Positions 23,882 through 34,279 of a stretch of 64,000 nt of DNA are shown here, one piece after another (positions within the stretch are counted from its first letter, which is position 1; each line of letters opens with the position of its first letter). The stretch is taken from assembly GCA_000310025.1 (NCBI GenBank), contig FN649758.1, forward strand, positions 446,261 to 510,260, in the 5' to 3' direction. The notes under the pieces are model-generated. The model ran no database searches and was not told where the DNA came from. It was given only the letters and a program-made list of their open reading frames with translations. The DNA comes from Ectocarpus siliculosus (taxonomy: Eukaryota > Sar > Phaeophyceae > Ectocarpales > Ectocarpaceae). Made by a program: the position numbers and the translations under genes.

Positions 23882-24600
23882 CAAATCCACGAAAACTCTC
23901 TGCAGTTCTTAACTGCTCGGGTTGACGTCCTGTTGGGGATGGGCTTGGATAGCCCCTTTGCCGTCGAGCACCCCATGCACTCCCGGAGCTGGCCCACCAG
24001 CGTCACTCCTTGCTGCTTCGCCGTGTTCTTCAGCAGCACCTCGTGGGAGTGGCCGTGCGCGCAGTGGAAGTCGTTGATGTCAACGGGGGTGCGGTTCGCT
24101 TTCGCGATACCAGGAGCAATGATGGCACAGGCTAGTTCCCTACCCGACTCTATGCGGTGACCAGTCTGAACGAACAGGTCCCCCCATAGAGGGAAGTACA
24201 CCTACTCCCCCCCACCAACGAACACCTCCAACTCGTGCTCGTCTGCGGCTAAGCGGCCCTTGGTTTGTTTCAAGAGGGCTGTGAGGGACACGAGGTTGTA
24301 GTTGAGCTCTGGCACATGAGCGACCCGTTTCAACAACAGGTCTGTGGTCCCAACGCGAGAACCGATGGTCACCCTCACGTCGCCATACCCTACGATGGCG
24401 AAGGCTTGCTTCCCTGCGGCGACACTCAAACGTCGATCGCACTCATGGTAGTTGTCGAACGCGTTAGCGCTCGGGAACATGTGGTTGGTTGCGCCGGTAT
24501 CGGCCACAAACCTTTCTTGCCTGGCCTGCTCTACACCCCCTCGATCAACGACTCTGTTCCACTCGCCTGTGAAGTCACGGACCACTAGCGCCTCCTCTGC
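23882..24600. repeat. Gap-flank duplicate, right copy
   Basis: Identical partner of 22676-23394. This copy continues directly into gag, so it is the one joined to the element's 5' half. Confidence 0.9.
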
Positions 24601-26063
24601 CACGTCCAGTGCGGTGGCGTCCAAGACCGGCATCTCCACCGCGAGCACCGCCTGCTCGGACGAGCACGTGCTCTTGTCGTGTCCGTAGCCCAGGCACTTC
24701 TCGCATCGCAGGGGCTCGGGCTTGGTACAGGCGGCCGCCTGGTGACCCTTCTCTCCGCACCGGAAGCAGCGGCCGTGCATGCTACTTGCACCGCCGCCGC
24801 CGCCTCCGCCGCTGTTGCCACCACCACCGCCCCCACCGCCCTTGCTGCCACCGCCATTCCCCTTCTGGCCGCCACCACCGCCGCCGCCACCCTTGTTGCG
24901 GCCGCCGCTGCTGCGGCCGGGCGCTCCACCCCTGCTGTTACCGTCGCTCGCGAGGAAAGCATGCTCCGCCTTGTGCTGGCCCTTCGGGGCCTTCCTCCCC
25001 TCCGGGAGGCTCGCGTGCACCGTGCTTACGATCCTGACGATCTCGCCCCTGTCCAGCTTTGTCGCCGTCTCCAACAGGAACTTCGCTTGTTGGTACTCGG
25101 GTGGAAGCGAGTCGACGAAGTGTGCGAGGACAAATGGTGTGTCAGCGTTGAGCCCCTTTTCGCGTAGGCGCATGTATATCTGCTCGAGCTTGCTTAGGTG
25201 CTCGATTGGATTGCTGCTGCTGTGTGCCGGGATCGAGAAGCGGAACATCTCTTTCATCAGGGCTTGTTTGGATCCCTGCGACTCGGGGTCGTAAACTTTT
25301 TCAAGCTCCGTAAGGACCCCCTTCGCCGTCACACAACCACTGACGACCGCTTTGTCGGTTTCTTTCACCACGGCGGTAGTGATGAAGTGGAACGCGGCGA
25401 GCCCACGTGCGACCTCGCTCCTAGTGTAGCGCAAGTCGTTGTAAAGTGTGGAGGTGGGCATATTCGGGTCGCCCACGGGGGCATGTCTCTCAGTACTCCC
25501 GATGAATTGACCGTCTAGTTCCACGGTCTTAGCGGCCTGGATGAAAGCTTTTCGCCACGTGCTAAATCCACTGCTGCGACCCCCCTCAAGGCGAGGGGCC
25601 ACCACGTTCACTTTCTTCGAGTGATTGAAGCTATCGATGTAATCACCGTTACCACGAGTTGCGGGTATCTCACCTGGGGGGTTTAACCCCCTCGCTTCCC
25701 CGCGGTCAGCTCCTACGCCAGGCCCCACTCTCGCTGGAACCCCAGGACTCGCTCCCGGTATGTTGTCCCAGCGGCTTTCCCGCGGGTGATTTGGCCCATC
25801 ACGGGCCGCTTCCCGGGAAAATGCCCCGCCCCCCTCTGACGGCAAGGACTCTCTCTGGCTTGGGACGGCAGCACCGCCGCCCCTACTGGCATCGCCCGCC
25901 ACGGCGTCGCCAGGCTCCTTCCTCTTAGCTCCATTACTATGCTCATCAGCTGCGATAACTGGCCCTCCAGTCTCGCAATCGCCGGGTCCTCGGCGTGTTG
26001 CTGTTGCATGGCTGAGGTCTCTTCCCCCAGCCCTTCGACCGAACCGCTGTCCGACACAGCCAT
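24202..26063 (-). pseudogene. Copia 1 gag and protease
   Basis: Gag probably starts at 26063 (MAVSDSGSVEGLG) and shifts frame near 25900 into the long frame 25902-24202 (566 residues). That frame has a UBN2-type gag core (FSTWRKAF, PIEHLSKLEQIYMRL), a Gly-rich stretch, the CCHC knuckle CFRCGEKGHQAAAC and the protease motif FVADTGATNHMF. It ends at a TAG right after a run of G (GGTGGGGGGGAGTAG). The next frame carries on as VYFPLWGDLF, so a shift at the G run would fuse gag-protease to integrase. Confidence 0.8.
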
Positions 26064-26105
26064 CTCCCGATGCGGCTATTCCTCGAGGGACAAAGAACTC
26101 TAGAG

Positions 26106-26359
26106 TGTTTGTCGGCCGTACTCCGCGTACTTATCGGGTATTGTTTGTGTAGTGTATTAACTTCAGACGGTGAGGCAACGCCCGTACCCAGGGCGCTGTC
26201 GTGCTCAGAAAGGAGGAGTAGCAGCAGGGCTGCTGCACACAACAAAAGGGGGCCCCGGTGCATCATCACCGTACCCCTACTTAAAAGGTTCTACACCATC
26301 TGCGTCACACTTGTATGTACGGCTAACATATCCAAACCATGTCCGTAGACCCACGAACA
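26106..26359 (-). repeat. 5' LTR of Copia 1
   Basis: 254 bp, TGTT...AACA on the plus strand, followed by target duplication GTGCC (26360-26364). It differs from 18997-19248 by a few substitutions and a 2-bp length difference. Confidence 0.9.
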
Positions 26360-26364
26360 GTGCC

Positions 26365-27410
26365 ATCGCCTTCGAGGAACCTATGACTCGTCCCAAAAAG
26401 GTTTGCCTTTCCTTCCGTGAATAGCGGCCTCGAGTCCGACGGCGGTAGTACATGCGTACATGCGTACAACCCTGAACCTGGTAGAATATGTTGAACGGCA
26501 CAGAGAGTTTGCATGACCTGAACCTGGTAAAATATGTTGAACGGCAAAGAGAGTTTGCATGTTGTGTCCATACCTGCCTGTGCTGAAGCGCCGATTACTG
26601 AACGTCCGCTCGAAACACAACACTTTGTTTTGACCCGTCGATATTCCCTGTTGCTGCCTGTCCACCCCGCCTGACGACATCAAACTCTTGCGAGTGATGT
26701 TTTCAAGGCACAACTCATACGGTCATCTGGTGGGCACCCTCAACTGCGGTATATTTTCGGGAATCTCTGCTCTTGCAGCTCACGAGGGCATGGAGTGCGT
26801 GTGCGCGGCCTTGGATCTAATGTGGCCTGACCCTCTCTCCAGGCCTGGAATCCTGTTTTACGACCTCGCGTGCCGGCTCCTGGAATACCGCCTCTTGCAC
26901 CCTCACCTGGGCTGGCTAATGTGTCGCTACATCGTGGACAGGTTGTTATATGTAACTGTTAGTTCCCTTTTTTCCCGTGCCACCGATGACGTGTCTACTC
27001 GTTTTGCTGAGCTCCAGGTAGGGGACCAATACCAATAGCGGGTGTGTTGTACCTCTGTAGTTGGTCATATCTACTTCACATGGGGCTTGCCTATCATGTT
27101 TTGTCACCGTTTATCAACCTGTTCGCGAACCGGGTCCTAGCCCAACCGCTGCATCTGACCGCGACCTACACGGCGACCTACAAGTACCACTGCTAACGTT
27201 TCCCTTGCCGCGTTCGTGTGTTCCGCCGACCCCTTTTGTCATGGTCATTGATCTTCGGCTTCCTCTTGCTGTGGCGTCCTCAAGATTCAACTTCCGGTCT
27301 CACAATGAGGTACGAGTGACATTTCCTTCTACACAACCGAAAGAGTGAACGCGTGGGAAACAATGTTCCAACTTTACTTTGACTACCGTAAGTATCGGAT
27401 GTGCGGACGC
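26365..27410 (+). pseudogene. KDZ-like transposase remnant 2, 3' part
   Basis: Continuation of the gene cut by Copia 1. After an acceptor-like TTTTCAAG an exon (about 26708-26951) reads RHNSYGHLVGTLNCGIF, then ILFYDLACRLLEYRL and CRYIVDR. It is parallel to the exon of remnant 1 with CGIICGI, ILFYDKAC and MLIVDR. It ends at a GTTGTT donor in the same place in the motif. I could not place the following FHYRGH-type exon. At about 27350-27420 another block (AWETMFQLYFDYRKYRM) resembles the WEIF..FGDYRRKQRM block at 18800, so a second partial copy may be fused here. 26470-26562 is a 47-bp tandem duplication. Confidence 0.45.
26470..26562. repeat. 47-bp tandem duplication
   Basis: ACCTGGTAGAATATGTTGAA and the following ~27 bp are repeated immediately with four or so changes, inside the intron-like part of KDZ-like remnant 2. 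Confidence 0.75.
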
Positions 27411-27844
27411 CTTTGAAAGTCCTGGTCAGATTCTTATTGCAAAGGCGTGCGGAGACCGCGATACCTGTGCGGAAAGTCAATTAAATATTTGGAACTCGCT
27501 TTTTCTCCGCGCACCCTGTGCGGAAACCCCGACCGACATGTGCGGGGACCCCGATGCTTACGGTAGCTAACCTTGCTTCGCCACCCCGTCATGTAACTTC
27601 GATTGCCTCGTGCCCTGGGACTCGTGTTGCGATATACTGTGACAGATTAACTGCCCAATCTTCAATTCGCCGGAGGCCCGCGACGATCCCACGCTCTGGG
27701 GGACAAGCCCCGAAGGACAGGAAGAATTTCGGTGGAACTCAAGTCGGGCGGAAAGCAGCAACAGCTGGCTTGAAGGTAGAGCGGCAAAATGTACATGTGT
27801 GCTCACCCACCCTCTTGTCTTTTGTGTTGACCCCGGAAAAAGAA

Positions 27845-28510
27845 TTCACTTTTTATAATTGTTGGTTCACTTTTATAACAGTTAGTTCACTTTTGTAACA
27901 AGTGATTCTCACTTTCATAACAGAGACTTGGCGTTTCCCTGGCGACGGCACAACAGGGTGTTTTCATTAATGCGAGACAGCACACACGAAACGTCCAGGG
28001 TATACCTGTTCTTGTGCGATCTGGTCTGTCTCTTGTCTTCCGACTGTCTTGCCAACATGCACGCCCACCCCAAAATCAAAGTCATTTTTACCGCCTGGCT
28101 GTTAAAGGTGACTTGCACGACAGTCGTTTTACTTTCATAAAAGTCCCCAAACTGACTGTTAGTAATGTGCACCCACCTCACTTTCATAAGAGTCAGCTGA
28201 CTGTAACAACAGTGTTTGAACCGACACCTCACTTTCATAATGGTCAGCTGACAGTCGTTTCACTTTTATGAAAGTCCCCAATCTGACTGTTAGTAATGTG
28301 CACCCACCTCACTTTCATAAGAGTCAGCTGACTGTTATAACAGTGTGTGAACTGACACCTCACTTTCATAAGAGGTAGCTGACTCTTATGAAAGTGAATG
28401 AACTGACTGTCATAACAGTGAAATGACGATGACTGTTATTGGAGTGAGCCGACTGTTACAGCAGTCAATTCACTGTTATAACAGTCAAATATTCCCATTT
28501 ATATCAGTGA
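27845..28510. repeat. Array 2 of CACTNTTATAANAGTG-type palindromic units
   Basis: Same family as array 1 but longer and more diverged. Units such as CACTTTCATAAGAGTCAGCTGAC alternate with unique pieces. A ~90-bp subunit with ACTGTTAGTAATGTGCACCC appears twice (28150 and 28280). The right border (CAGTGAATCCATATACAAG, then ATTATGTGGGAGCCC) is the inverse of the left border of array 1. The array separates KDZ-like remnants 2 and 3. Confidence 0.85.
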
Positions 28511-28955
28511 ATCCATATACAAGATTATGTGGGAGCCCTTCGGACGAGGGTTAGCTACTAGGGAATCGTGCTCAACCGTGTCTTCGCTCGACACTAAGTT
28601 GCAACGTACCTCTGCGTGTAGTGTAGCCCTTCAATGTCACGGTCATACTTGTAGAAAGAGCACTGGCTTGTGAAGGCGCGGAACGCTTGAAGGAGAGGGT
28701 GGTGTCGAGTTATATTTTGTGGGATCAACAGGCGTTACAAACAACGTTCATGGTTGGTCTGCGCGTGAGCTGGGCAAACAGGAAAAATTCCGGGAACCAT
28801 GCGACAACAAAGGAGTGTGTGTACGGGGACGTTCAAGTAACACTTAGCGCCCCCACCCACGGCACCTCGAAAGGCAGGTCCATGTAAAACACACGGCAGG
28901 GCCAACTAACGGCGAGAACATCGAAATGCGCCTAACAAAGTCCCGGCAATACGCA

Positions 28956-30027
28956 TCATTTAAGAATAATATCATCTACCCGCCGCTGTGCAACGTTTGG
29001 CAGTGTTTGGAGCGGACGAACCCAAACCGACGAGCGGAAGGTATGGATAGCGGCGACGAAGTATGAAACTGTTTTGCGACACCAGAATAAAACGAGCCAA
29101 GAGTAAGGCATTCTCCACCGAAAAAAACACTTGCAGACCTTGAAGTATCGCGTGGACGTATTGCCGTCTATCGCGGCCGCCTGCGTCCAGAAGTCCTGTC
29201 CCTCTATGGGAGTGTATTTCCGGCACTGATCACAAGCGTGATCTACCCACGGGGAGTCCCTCCAGTACCTGTCGTTGAGCTCCTCCTCGACACGACGTAG
29301 CCCCGCGCAATTATTGCATCCTGACTGCTCACCTCTCTCATCAAACACATCGAAAGCCTTGGGATCCCTTGGCTTGAGTGCCTGGCCCGGCAATGCGTAC
29401 CACTTGTGTGGACCTTGCACGCACTCATACCGCAGAAAGTTTGAGTAACGGCAAGCAAGACGAAGAACTTGAGTCAGCTGCCAGCACGATAGCTGAAGGC
29501 GACTCGCCATCGGTTGTCGGTTCTGTGTGAATAACCCTCCGTGCTGTTGAGGACGCGCGGTCGTTCGTGTAACCGCTAAGGCTTGTCAAACATCTCCCAC
29601 CCCCGGTAGGTGTCCCACCCCTTGCGTAATGACAGAGGAAAGACAAGAAGAAACAAACGATTGACTACTGCCAAATAAAAGGCTCGTACGCATGTCCCCT
29701 GCCGGCGCTCCCTTATCCTTCCTACGAGAAGTTTCTGCTAACCTGTACGCGGTCGGATTGGGGATTGGGTACTAATTTTTGTTCGCCGTCGATGGAAAAT
29801 GCGTTCCAATGCGGGGAGAGGTCTGCTGTGTTGTCACAACGGAATACAACATGTTGCAGTAAGGGGACAACGCAACTTTCTTACCGACATAATTTGCGGC
29901 CTCAAGCACGGCGTATATCTCCCAGCACTGCAGGAGCTCTGAACCCAGGAGGCGCAACTCCCAGCCGCCGCCGACGTCCGCGGCGGCCGTGTTGGAGTGC
30001 AGTTCAGCGTAGGAGTTGAAGCCCGCC
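28956..30027 (-). pseudogene. KDZ-like transposase remnant 3
   Basis: The minus-strand frame at 29510-28956 carries FDVFDERGEQSGCNNC, DRYWRDSPWVDHACDQC, RKYTPIEGQDFWTQAAAIDG and NTSTRYFKV. It is a clear paralogue of the CxC6-like block of remnant 2 (DGEQSG, HSCDLCRQTLEVDGQL, AAVIDGITNTRG). Upstream on the same strand, 30027-29885 is exon-like: an acceptor CTGACAG, then NSYAELHSNTAAADVGGGWE and LLQCWEIYAVLEAANYV, then a GTAAGA donor. I cannot prove the two blocks belong together. No catalytic-core exon is visible before array 2, so the copy appears truncated. Confidence 0.4.
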
Positions 30028-30052
30028 CTGTCAGATATGCAACGTAGCAGCG

Positions 30053-31285
30053 ATGTATGCCACAGTAACCCACAGAGGGATGCTGGATCCTCTCCTCAGG
30101 AGTACCCTAGGCGACGAAATTTACCAGGGGCCGACATACGATAGAGAATTGGTAGAGTCGCTAACCAAGCTGAAGCCATCGACTGCGGTTGCGATTACTT
30201 GGTCGGCATGTACGTCCGCCCCTTCTTTTAACAAGTTCCACGACAACATGCACGGTGTCAGGATGCTGTCGATTTCCGCGGACTTATGGTCCGCTAGCGG
30301 GCAATCACATGTTCGCATGTTGCCGCCGAGTCACTTGCGTGTATTTCGGGCCAAGGATTTGTTCGATTCGCCCATGGACGGAGTGGTGTGGCCGGTCACC
30401 GTTGAGGTGATGTCGTTCGGATCAGGCTGCGAGAGCCGCTTCAACCAGCCACTCGAAAGTATCAGTATGCCTCCTAATTTGAAGCAAGAAAGCACATTCA
30501 ACAGGTCCATCGAAGGTGTGACTTTCGTAGATTCCATCGAGGACATTCGTCTAGGAGGATGCTTCAACCACCCAATCGCCGCAGTCCGGTGGCCCAGTAG
30601 CTTGCAACGTTTGGCGTTTGGTACGTGCTTTGACCAGCCGTTGACCGGCTATCATTGGCCGGATGCATTGATCGCTCTGACGGCCGGTGATGCGTTCCAG
30701 CAGAACCTGCTAGGCGTTATCTGGCCTGGTTCGCTGCAGTATCTCACCTTGGGGGGTGCGTGGAACGGGGGGCTGAGGCCTCCTGTGGTACTCCCTGCCA
30801 CGCTCAAGGTCCTACGGTTGGGGGGGAGTTTCAACAGCCCAATACAAAGCATGCAGTTGCCTGAGGGGCTGTATGAGGTGTTGTTCGCCTTAAAATTTAA
30901 CCAGAAGGTTGATGCCGTTCATTGGCCCAGGAACTTGCATGGAGTTGTGCTCCCGGATGATTTCGACGACATGGTTTCCGTAGAACGCACTAAGTGGCCG
31001 TCCACGCTAGAAGCTTTCGAGTTTGGGTCAGGCTGCGGGTGGCGTGTAAGCGACACCACTTGGCCTACGAGCCTAAAGACGTTGGTGCTTGGGGGTAAGT
31101 TCAACACGAAGGGTTACACCTTGCAGTGGCCGCCTGGATTGAAGTCGCTTGCCTTCGGGGGATCATTCAATCACTCTCGAGTCATGTTGGGCTCCTACCC
31201 TGAAGGAGTTGTCGTTTGGCAAACGCTTCCAATAACCACTGTCAGGCGTACGTTGGCCGAGAGCTATAGTCGAACTGAGGTTTGA
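30053..31285 (+). CDS. FNIP-like repeat protein (410 aa, single exon)
   Basis: Intronless open frame. From about residue 110 to 390 it consists of ~22-23-residue repeats of the form WPxSLxxLxFGxxFNxPIxxV. Examples are WPSSLQRLAFGTCFDQPL, WPGSLQYLTLGGAWN and WPPGLKSLAFGGSFNH. These resemble FNIP/IP22 repeats of Dictyostelium and some algae, a leucine-rich-repeat-like beta array thought to serve protein binding. The first ~110 residues have no recognisable domain. There is no signal peptide or membrane segment. The start at 30053 is the first methionine; a second at 30080 (MLDPLL) is possible. The protein may be cytoplasmic and its partner is unknown. Its intact frame between decayed transposons suggests selection or a recent copy. 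Confidence 0.75.
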   Translation: MYATVTHRGMLDPLLRSTLGDEIYQGPTYDRELVESLTKLKPSTAVAITWSACTSAPSFNKFHDNMHGVRMLSISADLWSASGQSHVRMLPPSHLRVFRAKDLFDSPMDGVVWPVTVEVMSFGSGCESRFNQPLESISMPPNLKQESTFNRSIEGVTFVDSIEDIRLGGCFNHPIAAVRWPSSLQRLAFGTCFDQPLTGYHWPDALIALTAGDAFQQNLLGVIWPGSLQYLTLGGAWNGGLRPPVVLPATLKVLRLGGSFNSPIQSMQLPEGLYEVLFALKFNQKVDAVHWPRNLHGVVLPDDFDDMVSVERTKWPSTLEAFEFGSGCGWRVSDTTWPTSLKTLVLGGKFNTKGYTLQWPPGLKSLAFGGSFNHSRVMLGSYPEGVVVWQTLPITTVRRTLAESYSRTEV

Positions 31286-32360
31286 CGGCATGTCCACAGG
31301 TGACGGTTTTACGTGTGGTTGCATGTGGCCAAGGTCGCTGAAGAGGGTTCAGTTTAGAGATGCATCTTTGACTCGTTGAAAGGATAAACACTTGAAGCGC
31401 GCAGTACTATGCGGGGAAATGCCTGGTGGTGGCCAGCTCCATACTTCGTGATGAATGATCGTGGTTTTGTAGACCAGGGCACTCGAGCCCGCTCTGGCAC
31501 GGTGGGGTGAAGAGGTTTACGAATGGCGCCCCGTGCATGTTCCGAAGCGGGGTATTCCCTGGTTTTCTTTGTGGGACTTCAGTCGTTCGTGTTGTGCCAC
31601 GTTTGTTTCTCGCAGTTTTTTGGCGTTTTCAATCGAAGTATGGAACGACTTATTACCATCATCGGGTCCTCATGGGTTTTTCTCTCTCGCAGTTGTTTAG
31701 TGTTTTCAATCGAAGTATGTAACGACTTACTACCATCAGCGGGTCCTCCAAGGTTATTCTCTGCCACAATGGAAGTAACATCCTTGCGGCTGCCCGCTTC
31801 ATTTACAGTGGTCGTTACCTGTTGCCATGTTCTCGTATACCGTGTATCGGCAAGAGCGTCCGCGGGTGTGTTTTCGGTGAGAGGCTTCAAGGTGACGACA
31901 ACCGCGTACGTACATGACCATTTTTGAACGGCCTTCCCGGGTTTCTATTGGTGGGGTCCAACTTGGTATGGCGACAGTACTCCCATTTTCGTCGTGAGAC
32001 GTATACGACACTTTTCATTGTACGCAGAGTAGAGAGCTGGGGCAGCATGCATCCCCACGACGCCGTCGATGCGCCATCAAAGCAACCAGGTGAAGCTAAT
32101 CGTGGGACCATGGGAAGAAAGACACGGTGGGGTGAGGCAGTAGATAATATCGGTGCAACAAGCGGGGGCATCGGTCAGTATCGTGCAGACCCTGTAGGCA
32201 GTCCTGGCGATCGTGGTGGCGAGCGATGACGAGGAGCTGGATGTAGCACGTGAGGCCTTGTGAGAAGAGGCGGAGGAAATACACCATAGCCGCGCGAGTC
32301 ACTGCGCGCGCTCCATCCACACACAACACCAGCAGCAGGAGATGGTGAAGATGGCACCAT
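31286..32360. other. Intergenic, no gene seen
   Basis: Short frames only. It contains a ~75-bp-period duplication at 31628-31748 in which TTTTCAATCGAAGTATG and the following ~28 bp occur twice, each time preceded by CTCGCAGTT. The 3' end of the FNIP-like transcript would lie here. Confidence 0.5.
31628..31748. repeat. ~75-bp tandem duplication
   Basis: TTTTCAATCGAAGTATG..AACGACTTA.TACCATCA.CGGGTCCTC occurs at about 31628 and 31702 with few mismatches. Confidence 0.75.
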
Positions 32361-32960
32361 TGCAGCAGCGTGGAAGGGTGGACTCACAGAAAACCGGCCG
32401 AAAGGCCGTGTGCCCATAGCCGCGACGGAAGGGGCGTGGGGGGGCAACATTCAGAGAACACGGCGAGACGGTCGTGTGCCCACAGCCGCGACGGAAGGGG
32501 CGCGGGAGGGCAACAAGCAAAACAGCCCCGTGACGCGCAGCAAGGAGCGTGGGGGGGGGCATCATACTAAAAACAATAATTGAGGCCCATAGCTGCGACG
32601 GGAGGGGCGCGGGAGGGCAACAACCAAATAACACGGCGGGAGGGCCGTGTGCTCGCAGCTGCGACGGGAGGGGCGCCGGAGGGCAACAACCAAATAACAC
32701 GGCGGGAGGGCCGTGTGCTCGCAGCCGCGACGGGAGGGGCGCGGGAGGGCAACAACCAAATAACACGGCGGGAGGGCCGTGTGCCCATAGCTGCGACGGA
32801 AGGGGCGCGGGAGGGCAACAACCAAATAACACGGCGGGAGGGCCGTGTGCTCGCAGCTGCGACGGGAGGGGCGCGGGAGGGCACCAACAAAATAACACGG
32901 CGGGAGGGCCATGTGCTCGCAGCCGCGACGGGAGGGGCGCGGGAGGGCAACAAAAAAAAA
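32360..32960. repeat. 66-bp GC-rich minisatellite
   Basis: Units of 66 bp contain GCGACGGGAGGGGCGCGGGA, GGGCAACAACCAAATAACAC and GGCGGGAGGGCCGTGTGC. Starts are visible at 32591, 32657 and 32723 and onward, six regular copies to 32960 plus degenerate copies back to 32360. Since 66 is divisible by three, several frames on both strands remain open for 120-250 codons; these are repeat artefacts. 32970-33090 continues with more degenerate GGCGCGxCGGAAGGGGCGTG units. Confidence 0.9.
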
Positions 32961-33089
32961 AAATCTAAGGCCCCATGGCGCGTCGGACGGGGCGTGAGGG
33001 GGGGAGAAAATCGAAGCAGCCCCGTGGCGCGCCGGAAAGGGCGTGAGGGCGAACCCCGCGGCACGTCGGAAGGGGCGTGGGGGGGAGGG

Positions 33090-34020
33090 TACTTGCCTCG
33101 TGATGCTAAAACGGGAACTCCTTTTCTGGCGAGGCTACAGGCCGGGACGAGCGCTGGGAGGGGAGCAACACGCATCACAATGCTGGATTGGCGCTTCTTT
33201 CTTGACGGTATTTGGTGTTTGATGGTATTCGTAGCGAAGTTGGTGATCCTCGTTAGTTGTCATGAGTGCACTTTGGTTGAAGAGCCAGGGAGGGTGTTCC
33301 GTGTTTCTCGGGAGGCGTTCGCGTCCACATGTTCAGTATTTTCCTGGTAGTCATTTGGTTGAAACTTCTTGATTGCCGCCAAGTGGGGCCGTTCTCTAGG
33401 TTGCAAAATGTGCAGGAATCTGGGATACTGTTGGAACCGCTGAAGGAACGTATGAGGGAAAATTGGGACATCAGTGTTGTACGTCGACGAGAACAGAGGA
33501 TTGTCGAAAAATGCATGCCGGTTGTGTGTCGCTCAGCAAGTGTTGGATGACTGCCTTATGCCCCGGTGCGCTGTGTTACGTCAGCGAGGGGGGGCGGGCG
33601 ATTTCGATGTTTGTCTGATGTTTGTTTGAAGAACAGATAGTAGCGCAGCCGCATGGTAGTTGTTTGAACCAACTCCTCAGGATAGTCTTACGCTATTGCT
33701 CACCAAGAATTGAGATAGGCCGTTGTTGGAAACAGAGTTATGATCTTGGTACGTCATGCAGGAAGAATATGATAGCACGCCGCCCACGTTTGTAGATATA
33801 GAATCCGAGCGTGGATCCTGGCGCGACTGGTATTATGCATGTATTGATCTTGCTCTGGTAGCGCAACAGTGACAGTATCTGGTGGAACGGTGAATATTGG
33901 TGGGGGTTTTGACCCGGAGGCCGGGTTTCCCCGTGTTATTTTTTCGCGTTGGTTTTTTGTCCGTTTGGGTTTTCGTCACATCCGGCGTGTGCATGCCCAC
34001 TAGTGGTTAGTTACTAGCGT
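33090..34020. other. Intergenic with LTR-like debris
   Basis: No gene seen. AGAGCCAGGGAGGGTGTTCCG at 33280-33300 matches the polypurine tract/LTR start of the Copia elements and is probably a truncated element end. Confidence 0.4.
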
Positions 34021-34036
34021 AAAGAACCAGGGAGGG

Positions 34037-34276
34037 TGTTCGTGTGTGCATGAGCGGATGAGAATATTCCAACGGGACTGTAGGAATTGGCTACGCAGAT
34101 AGGAATTGATAGTCCCCTGGGTTGGTTTCATTGTTGATCCACGGGGCTCGACCCTGCGGGAGTGCTTGCTGTGTCGTGGCACTCTCTCTCTCCCGCCGCG
34201 TCCTGATCGTGTCTGCTGTCCTAAATACAAGTGATACCATCATCTTCAACACACTTACAAGGGTATACTAACAACA
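34037..34276 (+). repeat. Probable truncated Copia 3' end (LTR-like)
   Basis: AAAGAACCAGGGAGGG (34021-34036) followed by TGTTCGTGTG matches the polypurine tract and LTR start of Copia 1 and Copia 2. A plausible LTR end is CTAACAACA (34276), giving about 240 bp. No second LTR or coding part is present. Confidence 0.45.
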
Positions 34277-34279
34277 CAC

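Larger units (their letters stand above)
18997..26359 (-). mobile_element. Copia LTR retrotransposon 1, inserted in the KDZ-like gene
   Basis: A Ty1/Copia element in reverse orientation, with LTRs at 18997-19248 and 26106-26359 and a 5-bp target duplication GTGCC (18992-18996 and 26360-26364). Reading minus strand, the order is gag with CCHC knuckle, protease, integrase, reverse transcriptase, RNase H, then a purine-rich AACCAGGGAGGG tract before the 3' LTR. The LTRs differ at about five or more positions, so it is older than Copia 2. Several frameshifts and an assembly gap interrupt the coding part. After removing the N gap and the duplicated flank, the element is about 6.2 kb, normal for Copia. 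Confidence 0.9.

Noticed and set aside
22996-24201. 401-codon frame through the N gap
   Set aside because: It is translated across Ns and an assembly duplicate, so it is not real.
32299-33350. Open frames of 116-256 codons over the minisatellite
   Set aside because: They are in several frames of both strands and follow the 66-bp repeat. No composition or domain favours any one of them.
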